38,912 nucleotides of DNA from Phoronis australis (taxonomy: Eukaryota; Phoronida; Phoronidae). The notes below the pieces were generated by a model. That model saw only the letters and a program-made list of their open reading frames with translations, was not told where the DNA came from and did no database searches. Made by a program: the position numbers and the translations under genes. Positions 21,109 to 33,100 of this stretch are shown in pieces. The DNA is taken from positions 148,535-187,446 of the forward strand of contig NMRA01000306.1 in NCBI GenBank assembly GCA_002633005.1, written 5' to 3'. Numbering within the stretch: the stretch's first letter is position 1; every line of letters begins with the position of its first letter.

Positions 21109-24100
21109 GTAAGTTGGTGATTCCATTGATGGGCATGAACCTTGAAGGGTGCAGGAGATCCAATGCCCAGTTGTATGAAACAGTCCCAAATAGGGGCTCA
21201 ACTAAGTTCCATAAATGTTCTACGTGTGTCTTGTTTTACTCAGAATGTTTCTGTCATTTTGTATGTATTACGAGTACCTTCATGAAAGTCATTTTTAATG
21301 TTTTGTTTATAAACTGAGTCCTTGTTTCATTACAAATAAATAGGGACTTAAATTAGGGGCGTTGCATGAAAACATCCCTACTGATTAGAAATAATATTGA
21401 GAATTCAAGAAAAAATTCACTCTCAGTATGTGTTAAAGCCATAAATAGACTTAGTAATGAAAACAAAACACTATAAGAAAGAACATTCAGTTTCTTCGCT
21501 AGTTAATTTTTCGAGTCCCTGTTTGGAAATGTTTTGTTCAACCAGGCATAGACCCACCATTCAGTCACCTAGACGTTGCTGTGATAGAGGAAGCTCAAGC
21601 AATCCCTACGTTTGTGCATTTTTGGTCCTCCACGACTGTAACATCCTTGATCCGTGCCTGTTCGTCTACATGACGTCAATCTGGTTTTTAGCTATATGCT
21701 GCCAAGATGTTTGCATGATGTTAAAACAGTTATTCAGCACTTTGTTACAATGAGTAATTGTTGTTGTAAATTAAGTTTTAGTGTGAGTGGTCCTACTTTT
21801 CACATAAATCTGACACTTTTGACCGTGGCCTTTGTTCGGTGACCAAAGAAAGTCACCGCACTCTGTTGCTTCATCATACCACATGTTCACTCAAACTAAA
21901 ACAAGTTAATACAAAAGTTTAACAGCCAGTCACTGTTCTTGAAATTGCAATGACCACTTACAGAGCAAAACAAATTATCCAAAATGTCCTAGCATTTTGC
22001 TTAGACAATCTTTTGACCATCGTCTTTGTTTACTGCATCACGTGACGTGGAGCATAGTGAATTTAGCGATGGTCAGTTGAGTGGAAAAGTAACTTTGGGC
22101 AGTTGACATGTGTCAATGCTAATATTTTTTGATGTAAAATGCACTCAGAACTATCCGGAATAATCTGTTTTTTCTCTATTAGTATTTAGAAATTGATTTT
22201 CATTGCATGATGAAGTTATCCTTTCGATTCTCTATCAGAAGTTATCTACCTCAGATAACATAATGGCCACATGCTAGTGCGTCTGTTGAGATTACAGGCA
22301 TTATTTGCAAAGGTCACAAGTTCTCATTTATTCTGTGGTCAATGAACTCTGATGTATGAAATTTGTTCAGCCTAATTTGCCAGACAACAGTAAATACTAA
22401 ACCTGAATCTTTTTAAATCCTCAAGTTTCCGACACAATATGGCATGCAAATGAAATTTTGTTTTGTCAAAATTTTCAATAAAAGTAGCTTCTCAGAGAAA
22501 AATGACATGTACATAGTCTTCAACTAACAATATTGCAAGGTAAATTTGTAGCTTTTGTAGCGATGTAGTAAAAATATAAATGTTTATCTCCCAAATTGCA
22601 AAATGTTAATTAACAGCAGCAAGTTGCACTCGTTATCCATTGCTGCGTTTGTACACTCTGTGTTGGCTGGTAATCGACTTATTGTGAATACAAATACAAG
22701 TTATTGAATGGCTCTGGCATTATTAATTGTATTGTGAGGAATGAGATGGTTTTTAGAAAAAATATCACTCAAGGGCGAAATTTATCCCTCACTGTTAGAC
22801 CTTCAGTTCCATCATATGTTGATGCTTTTGGTACTAATAAGTGGAAGAGGTCATAGGTCATCAGGACAACAAAAGTAAAAGAATATTTATCATCTGCTCT
22901 GTCAAAAGGATAGTAAATTCAGTGAAGAAAGTTTCCCAAGATTTGATGTTGTTTTAAGTACGGAGGAGCCGGACAAAAGATTGCTACAATGCATACCATT
23001 TTTTGAAGTGTGATTGTCTTACGTACATCGATAATTAAGTGTTTGAAAGTTCCATTTTTATGTCGAGTAATATTACACTCACGTTATACATTTCAGACAG
23101 TGAGTATCCTTGTGCACAACTTGTTTACACATTTTTTTCAAGTGTGCTTGTTGTGTTTGTGCCATGACTTAGCAGTAACATGTGCGCTCGCAAATTCTGA
23201 GACCTGATGTTCAAATCCCTCGCAAGCCAAATTTGGAATTTCCCACCAAATTCAAATGTCACTCCTTGACACAACTAAAATGGTTATATGTCTATAAAAA
23301 CCACAATAACTGAGGGATAAAGTTTGTAAGGTCCAGCAAAATTCTTCGGCTGCCACTGCTACATCAAAATGTAGACCGGACTTAATAAAGGCTGTCTGAT
23401 CGCTGTGTAATTTTTATGAAACGCATTCTCTCGAAAATAATCTTCATGCATCATGTTTTTGCAAAGTTACAAAGCCTAGACATGTTCTGAAACATTTCAA
23501 GAACATCATGGAACACATTGTTTGTGAAACATTTTCTATAATTACTCTCGTGTCAATTACTTGGTATATCACTTATTGAAAATACTAACATGTCAATTAA
23601 TGCAAACATTTGCCAATGAGATTTGAACTTTTGCGCCTTGTGATACTGAAGACAAGTGTTACTAAGTTATGTCTGAAGGCGTTGAAAACTTTAAGCAGTA
23701 ATGTTTTTTGAAGGAAACTTGAAACTTGTTGAATCCAAATAAGTTCAAGAATTAAATGTATTCTATTCATACCGAGTGTTTGTGATGCTATCTGCATGCG
23801 CACGTGCCAAAATTTGTTTCTGCAACATCAGTTAAACTGAACTTTGTTGCTGACAAGATTGCCATATATATCGCTAAATTCCTTCTACAAAGCAGATAAT
23901 ATCCTCATTTGTCATGTCAAACAATAGGATTGTTGGTTGTTATATCATTAAACACAAGCATATCAACTGAAAATTTTAGACATCTAATTCTGCCTAATTC
24001 TGAGAAATGATATCCATTGTACTGCTAATTCCGGGTGAGAAACAACATGACCGCCGGTCCTCTAAACAGGACCTCCGGGGATCAAATGGGACCGCCGCAC

Positions 24101-27100
24101 CAGAAAATGGGACTGACGCACCCAAAAACATGACCGCCCCACCACAAAACAGGACCGCCGGGGACTAAAACCGCAACAACTAACAGGCTAAGATTTATTA
24201 CCGTTAGGCCTACACAGACCNATGGATGACGTAGCAGGTATTGAAGGCAGTTTTAAGTGGTTACCAGAAAAGTTGATCTAGCTCAATTTTTGAGTGTAAT
24301 TCTCTTGGCTCCCCTGACCACACCCACCAGAGCGAACCTGCCAGACGGCCATTTCCAAGCATCAGGATACCCTCAGAGCACTGTGGCGCCAAAGAAAATT
24401 GGTTACCTTTTCATGCCCAAAAACGCTCTGGGATCCCGGTCTATCATGTCACTGATCATTTTTTGATCATCAATGATGAAAGAAGTATTTAATTTGTGCC
24501 GAATCGGACAAGGAACTTTTGTATCCAAACAAGCAGTGTGCCACTTGATAACGGAACCTGGGTCCAATAAAGTTACTTTTACACAAGAGACAGTTGTCAC
24601 GGTGTCAGTTGTCACAGCGCGACTTGCTCCACTTAAGTCGCATTTACACAACATTAGATCGCAAATTGGATCAGCATGAGTCACACGATGACAGTGTGCG
24701 CGTGTTCGCATAAAAAAGAGCGAATGTCCAAACCACGCGAAATGTCAGTAGATCACCCGAATATACGCTATTGCGCACGCGCATTGAAAGATGATCCCTT
24801 TCCGCCCTGCCCCAGTTGTGTTTAGACATGTAGTTGAAACCGGAGCAACTGATTGAGTGTAACTGGCTCTACCTATCAAACGGGTGTCAAAAACAGGTCG
24901 CCGCGGTTTCACTAACGTTTACACACACACACTTGCACTGGATCAGCTGTTTTGTGTTAGCTGTGGTGTGTCAGCTGTCTCTCGTGTAAAGGCAGCTTAT
25001 TATTTGGTCATGTAGGACCCTAGATTAACTTCTAAATAATGTCCATTTATTTTTGTAATAAAGGCCATAGGCCCACTGTACAAAAGAACAACTACATGTA
25101 ACATACTTAAAAGAGCAACAAGCACAGAGATGAAAAGCATAAAATATATACTTACATAGATTAACTAATTTAGTATCATCACGTGTTGGTATTAATCTAT
25201 TAAACTTAAAAGTAGATAGAAATTTTCAGTAGCACACTTCAATATAATTTTCTCTTAGTTCAGAATATTTATCACAGATTAAAGGTACTTCAGGTTTTTC
25301 ACTACACTGAGGCAGAAGGGACACACTCCATTTGCCCTATCTAAATTAAAGTGCCTGCCTGAGACTGGCTGGACATGATTTGTGCTCGGGGTATACTCAA
25401 CCTTAAACATTTTTCCAATTTGAATTCCTTTTTAAATTGATTATTAAGTTACAGTTCTCCTTGCAGATGACAATCACTCATTCGCTGTCTAAAAGTTAAC
25501 TGAAAAGTATTTTCATACCAAATGCCTTGATTTAACCAAACTTCGTGGAATCATAATTTGACGAAATATGTCTTGAGCTCATGTGGCTCAATTTCGGGAG
25601 TGCGGACCATTTTGATCTAAGTCATGCAAATTGTTGTGAGGCGCCTTTGAGTTATGATGAGGAGGCATTTTGAGAAGTTTGAACCCTCCTTGGCATTCAT
25701 AAAATTTTAATTATTTTTCTCCATAGCCCAATCAGTAAGGCGCACATAAATGGGCAGCACAACATAGGGGGCTGGGGTGGGGGCTTGTTATTGGAAATTT
25801 TTGCTATTTTCGAGTTTGTTTTTTGGCATGCGCTGTTCTATAAACCAAACCATTCTAGGGATGATTTTAAAAATTGGCATATATGTTCTCAGTGTGAAGA
25901 GGACGGTTGACGATGACAACTTCGTCTACTGTGGTGCATCCTAGTTGCAGTTTTGTTTTGTTTTGCGCTCGTAGCTCTATGTCCTAAACCCCCTGCAAAA
26001 ACTTTATTAAATTAGTAAGTGTATTTTTATGGAGTTAACATTAGACGGCGTCTTTCAGACGGATACGATGAAGGCAGTGTGCCATTTAGTGGCAATTTCA
26101 TTTTTTTCTGTTTTCTGTGTTTCTCTGATGTTCCTTGACAGGTTTTTATGAAATTTGTTAAATAGCTCTCTATTAAATAAACAATGGTATGTTTCCGATT
26201 TCAGATGGATTTGACATAATTTGCACCATCTAGTGGCCATTTTTATGATACAAATAAACAACCCTAGAAGCACAGCATTTGTGGTGCATTCATGGAAGCA
26301 TTAATCAACTCTCCGCGTTGCTCTTGTTGACATTTCATCCAGAAATTCATATTCAAATAAAATTTCATCATGTTATTGATACTGAGGTTTTGCCATCAAA
26401 CTAATATGCCTTTGCTCGATTTTACTAGTAAGACATGGTCACGGGACCCGATTAATGATTTGTGGGTAAAAAGCAAAAACTGAATTCTACAAGATTTCTA
26501 GTTTCAGAAAATATACAGTTAAAATCTATAAATAGTTTTGCAGATTTTTGATTAAATACACAGGCCTGTTGATAAGATCCTTGGTAACAGACTGTTTTTT
26601 TAATGAATGAAATATAAAAATCCTGGCTCTTGCATACATCTGTGTTTTTTGAGATCATGTTATACTTTATTTTTTCATTTAGGTGCTCGATAAATCACGG
26701 TCGACTGTAGATGGCGTAGATGTTTCCCTACGCCTCTGGGATACCTTCGGTTATCATGATTGGGACAGACAGTTTGCGTATGGAAGGTATAGATACTGAC
26801 ATTTTATAATCCGGCATTTTCTCAGATTTTGTTTCTCGCTTTCTCTTAATACCTCCCCAGTGATTCTAAAGCCAGTCTATTCCCCATCTGTTCAATTAAT
26901 ACTGCATCTACTGCTACATTTTTATAATTTCGTAAATTTCATTCAAAATACTTTGTTAATTGATTAGGAAAGTTTCACAGAATGCCACATTATTCTCTAA
27001 AGACATAATCGTTATCAATCATACAATGCTTGTTTCTGTTCAAATGATGTGCTATGGAGAAATGACATGGATTTACTGTAGTTTACATCGTTTGCTTGAC

Positions 27101-30100
27101 TAAATAGATGGTGTGGCATCTCAATTTGCTAGATGCAACGGGGAAAAACTGGAGAGTATATGAAGTAATAGGGGGTCATAAAGGTGAAGTCATTTTTTGC
27201 ATGTGAATACACGCTGTGTCAGTGGGTGTGTTTAATTTAACTACATTCGTTATGCTTTTTATCCTGGCAAAAGTGGTCTACGATGGTGTAATAATAGGTA
27301 ATAAGCTTAAAAATGGACTGCACAGCATTCTCAATGTAGACAGTAAGAGAAAAGCGTAGAGGTTCTGGTCTGTAGTCCAACTGATTTTGAAACCTGTGTT
27401 TAATACTAAAAGGAAAAGTGTCCCTGCTACACATTCAGGCACGCACATAAGGTAAAATGCTGTTATGAGGCATAAGTATAGCGCCCGACTGCTTTGGACC
27501 GTGCTTGGTGCCTCTTCCCCTGGTTGACACGAGTGATGCACCCTATTGATATAAGTGATGCTCCACCATGGCACCCCCTGGTTACTATGGCCTCTAGCAC
27601 TGGTGATGGCCTGATTACAGCACCAAAACTGCTTTAAATTGGAACCCATCACCTTTTGCTCATTTCAGACGATGTTTTTGAAAATGAAGCCAGATAAAAA
27701 AATTATGTACCTCCTCCGGGATTTTGAATACAACAAAAGACCAGAACCGAATATGCTTATTTGGTCAAACATGCAACACACTGGGGACTTGATTTCCTTT
27801 TTATTGACTGTACAAACTGCAGTATGTGTGCATATCTAGGCCTGTGCATTTTTATGCGAAGCTGTGACTCCATGTGGAAAGGAATAAAATTTCCACAATT
27901 GAATGTGAGTGAAGCGTGACTTAACCATTACAAATTGGTTGACTTTAAGGGATGTGTTTGATTTTTTTCACGACTGAAAAATGTATTTTTGGGATTATTG
28001 TATATTATTAACAAAATGCGTTTTTTGTGATTCTGTTACAAGTCGCCAATTTTGTCTGTTGTTGTTTGCTGAAGTCAAGACTGTTGACTATATCAATTAA
28101 ACATGATAAAAATGCTCTACCATTTTGTGGGCGGAGTTCAATTCCTCCTGTAGAGTGTTAGGCTGTGACTCCAGGGATTGCAGTGTGGATGCTAGGTAGA
28201 CTTCAGAAAGAGCCTAATGACTATATAAGAGGGTTCTCTTTGAGTTTCAAATGAGGGGTTTTGTGCAATGGGTAAAAGCTATGTGGCCTGCGCATGAAAT
28301 TTTTATTACATGTTTAGACCACAGCTATGAAACAACAGAATCCACTGTGCTTTTGTGATTTTATTAGTTGCCAGTTTTCAGCATTGCTTGCCAGACATTC
28401 ACTAAAATCAAGGCTTGTCACTTAATAAGCAGTTAACTACGCTTAAAAAACTGCCGTTGATCATGTGTTGAGCTGTACCTGTGGAGCGTTAAACTGTGGT
28501 TTATCATGTGTTGAGCTGTACCTGTGGAGCGTTAAACTGTGGTTTATCATGTGTTGAGCTGTACCTGTGGAGCGTTAAACTGTGGTTTATCATGTGTTGA
28601 GCTGTACCTGTGGAGCGTTAAACTGTGGTTTATCATGTGTTGAGTTGTACCAGCGGAGTGCTCTCACTTCAACGGTGGCAGTTGCAGGTTGAATCGCATG
28701 CTGACGATGATTCCTGGAAATGACTATTTTCTCCGATTATATTCCTTTGATATATAAAACATGTAAAGCTGACTTTCTAATCATGTTGTGGTATGTACCA
28801 TACTATCTGTCATCACATTTCACATATAAGCTTTTCTGTGCTTCTCAGAGTTACCAAGAACCTAGTGGAATTTCAGTCCTCCGTCTATGTGTCTGTAATT
28901 TGCTACGTGTCCCAAATTTCTGACTCAAGTGGTGCCTTCTGCCTGTGGGTACTGAGCTAATGACTGCCAATAGACTTTTCTGTTTTTAGTTTGATCGACG
29001 ATTGGTTGCTGATTCGTTACCAACCAATTGGACAAAAATTTGTCAATGCTGATCAAGAGTGTTTTGTATCGCCAATTTTGAGGGCATCCCTTTAGTTTAT
29101 AATGTGCACTCTGTCTCTTTCCCTTTGTTTTCAGAGCTGATGTGGTCCTTGTCTGTTTCTCCTTGGTGAAGCCTAACTCACTGAGAAATGTGACCAGTGT
29201 CTGGTTCCCAGAGGTTGCTAACATCTGTCCAGACACCCCCATTGTCCTTTGTGGCTGCCAGGCAGATCTGCGATACCTTTACCTGCAAGAGGACTTTTTG
29301 AAGCTGAACAAGGGTCAACTTTTCAGGCATGTCTCCCTTACTCGTAGCTAACTTTCCTGTCTGTAGTGTCTCCCTTGCTCACTTGAGCACTTACATCCTT
29401 ACAGTTCTCCCCCGTCTGTTCTCCGCTTGCACCCTTCTTGCCTCCCTGATGCCCATGCCTCTCTCCTCCAACCCCCTGGCCCACTTTCCTGGCTTTCCCC
29501 CTCTCCCCTCCTTTGCCCGCCCTCCTAATTCCCTCCCTCTCCACCTCCCGTCTCTCACCTACCCTCCGCGCTCCAGATGCCTCTCTCTTCCTTCCCCTCT
29601 ATACTCTGCCAAGAACCATCTGAAGTCCCATAGTCTCATTTTGTGATGTATGGAATGAAATATGAAATCAGTACATACATTTTTCTTTCTTGGGATAAAG
29701 AATTCTGATTTTTATTTTTAAGAAGTGCATGACTGAGAGCTCTATTTCTCTTTTTATTTGACAGGTTGTAATTTTGTTTAGTGCGCATAATGCGTTCAGT
29801 GATACAATGATTTACTAATTTGTCTTCTAGAACTGTCCGTGAATGTGACTTGCTATACCCTGAAAATGGCCGTAGTGTTGCAAAGAAATTATCAGCTCCA
29901 TACTACGAGACCAGTGCGCTGACAAGAGACGGGGTGAATACAGTATTTGAGAATGTCATCCGGGTAGCACTCCGCGAGAGACGTCGCCATCGGTTTTGGG
30001 CGACACATCTTAAGTCTATTCAAAAACCTTCTCGACAGCCACCACTACTGCCACCTTGTCCATCAATGCCAGAAATGACTATCCCTGATAGCCCTATGTG

Positions 30101-33100
30101 CCAAGACCTCTCAAATATGTTAGAGACCAAGCTATTTTGTGATGTGACATTTCTTGTGCAGGGTCGTACCATCAGTGCTCACAGTATAATTCTCATGTCT
30201 TCTAGCCAAGTGTTTTGGGAAATCTTTCACAACTCTTTGAAATGTAATGATGAAAAACAGGATTGGCACTCTGCCAACATGGCAAGTGATGCTTCCCAGG
30301 ATCATGTGTCAGGAAGTGACGAGACTGGTTTACTGGAGATCGATTCTGAAGAAATCTTACTAACATCCAACAGCCGGAATGAGCAACAGCACCATGATGT
30401 GTTGACTTCAGTCACTGATGTTTTCGATTCCTCTACCAGTTCGATGTTGTCAAACAAAATGGAGGCATGCACATCTTCCTATAACAGAGACAAAAGTTGC
30501 CAAAAGTGGCAATATTTATTTGCACATGTTCAAGTTGATGACTGTAAGAGTTCATCAGATTGTGATCGTACAAAAATTACCGTCACTTTAGATCAGTCCG
30601 TCTGCTATGATGTCTTCCACTCCATCATTGTCTACCTCTATTCAGGAAAACTTCCACACTGGTAGGAAAAAGAGATTATTATAATTATTATTTTTTATTA
30701 AAAAAATCACATTTGCTAGGCTCTGTAAAACATACTATGATCATGTTAAGATAATTGTTTCATTGATTGCTGGATTTTTTGCACAAATTTATTTATCCAA
30801 TGAAATGTTGTCGAATTGTGAATATTTTCACTACACATAACCATGCTTTGTAAACAAGCGCCTCCTAGTGTGTATGTTAGTTATCCCTGCTAAACTGAAT
30901 TCTTGGTTCAGATGTCACATATTTGGTGGATGGTAAAGTCTCTTGTTTTTTAAAAAAAGATAAACACCAAATTAATGCTTTTTCACGTTCAAGCTCTTTG
31001 CACACATGCTATCTGCTGTGAAACAGCATTTGAAATTATTATGGTCTTTGAAACTGGAAAAGGACATTTTAGCAATTATTTTTGTACGAAATTGGTGAGA
31101 ATTCATTGTACTTACTTCCGTCATTTGTGTCTGCCATGTGATAGTTATCATATACAAAATATTAGAGATTCTCCAACTTCATTCATTTACTCAAAATTTG
31201 GATTTGAAGTAACAGTCATAATATACACGTAATTGGTAAGCTGTAGTGTAAGTACTTGGTACTTTAATATCTGATCTTGGATTTTGCATGCTGACCTCTA
31301 AGGTTATGTAGGATCCTGCCGACAAGTGCGGGTATTATGCAAAATATCGACACAATACACGATTATAGGTTTGGACTCCTTGGAAGCAGGTGATTTTTGT
31401 GCAAGTTGAAAGATTGTAGAATTTGCTTTTTTCGGAGTCTCTTTAACTAAGTCATGTGTCAGACCGCGTCTTTTTTAAATTAATGAAATTTAGTAAAAAG
31501 GAAGGTAGTACATTGATAGCAAAACAAGCATATCAGAAACACGAGTCCTACAAATTTAATTTTATTCCTGATGAAATCTCAAAAATCCTGTTGCTGTTTT
31601 TTTAAATTATCATGCAACTTTAATAAGATAGTTTTGATAGCCTCTATTGCAAAAGTGACACATTTTGAAAACACTTATGAAGTAAAATGGTGTTTTGGAG
31701 TACAATGCATAAACCATAGTGTAGTTCGGTAGCAGCCCTTTGGTAACACAAACTTCGTTGGAAACACGACTAAACTCTTTGTTGGAAAGCTTGGTATAGA
31801 GTCACTTGTAGTGTTGAAACAATCTCCTTGCATTGTATCTGAAAGTTTTGTATGAATCCCATCAGCCATTTCTGAGAAAAGATGTTCTGAAATTAACCAA
31901 ATTTGGACATTTTTCTAGGGTCCTACATAAACCATAAATATCCTTACTTCCACTTTCAGCAAAGACGCACTACCAGAGGTCATGACCCTTGCCCACACTC
32001 TTTGCATAGACACTCTTGTTGTCATGTTGACGAACCTGGCTGCTGGTGAAGAGTTTTTGAACACAGAAACTGAGGAAGCATTTTATAAGAAAAGGCAAGA
32101 CTGTTTTGTTAACAGTTTCTTACATCCGGGCCTTTTGGCAGGTGAGTCATAATTGTGGATTCAAAGTTGCTGATGAAAATGTTACTTAACAGTACCTGAC
32201 AAAAGTAATCTGACTGTACCAGACAAAAGTAATCTGACAGTACCTGACAAAAGTTATCGGACAGTACTAGACAAAAGTTATCTGACAGTACCAGACAAAA
32301 GTAATATGACAAAATACTCTCTTCCTGTCATCAGTGGTGGATTTAGAGGGGGGGCAAGGGGGCTGTGGCACCCCTAAAATTCTACCAGATACCATTGGGC
32401 AGTTTGAATGTTAATTGCTGGTTAGCATATGCGNGTCTACCATTTTTTTATTCATAAGGTTCGCGAACCCAAAAATTTGAGACCCCTGCATCCCTACATT
32501 TTAGGCTAGGCGCACGCATGTTCCCAAATTCTGGTTATTCCTGTGCCCTGCCCCCCCCAACTCAAAATCCTGGATCCACCCCTGGTCATGATGGTTTGTT
32601 ATTTGCTCTGAGCCGTCTTGACGAATTATTGTAGCTACTCTGACGGTCAGTTTGGAGTATTTCATTCGAAACGCTGGCGTTGTTATCAAAAGCATTGTTG
32701 TAAGGCTGTGGACTCGCAATCATTTAGTGACAACACAGGTAACTAGGTGACGTGGAAGCAGTATTACTGAAAACAACACATGTCACTTGTGTACCAGAAT
32801 TCAAAGCACAAGTTCTCTGCAACGTGTGAGCACGACTAAACATCCATCATTAAAGAAAAATAAATAATTGAAAGCCAGCCTCAACATGCATTGAATAAAT
32901 AATTGAATTAGCAAATCTTTAACGCAAAAGATTCTCAGAGTACAGGTCATTCAATAACATTGAAGTTGAATGTCACCACTAAGATGCAAATCATGTCAGA
33001 CGTAGGTTATTTGACAAATTGCTTTGATCAGTGGAAGAAATTAATTGATATCTGATAAAAATTCTCCAGTCTGAGACTTTGCAAAGTTTATTTTTGCTAA

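Noticed and set aside
23155-23228. Functional tRNA gene
   Set aside because: Only the B-box is good; acceptor and anticodon arms do not pair convincingly, so it was kept only as a low-confidence SINE-head candidate.
24257-24466. 69-residue open frame near the GC-rich minisatellite
   Set aside because: No recognisable domain and unsupported by splice sites; overlaps another chance frame on the other strand.
27278-27652. 124-residue open frame on the minus strand
   Set aside because: Composition is irregular, it sits inside RhoBTB intron 2 and it has no family resemblance or splice context; treated as chance.
29329-29646. Pro/Leu/Ser-rich open frame of 105 residues
   Set aside because: It is only a translation of the C/T-rich intronic tract; low complexity explains the open frame and its composition.
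32109-32312. Repetitive minus-strand frame (SDNFCLVL-type repeats)
   Set aside because: Product of the 24-base minisatellite, whose unit length is a multiple of three.
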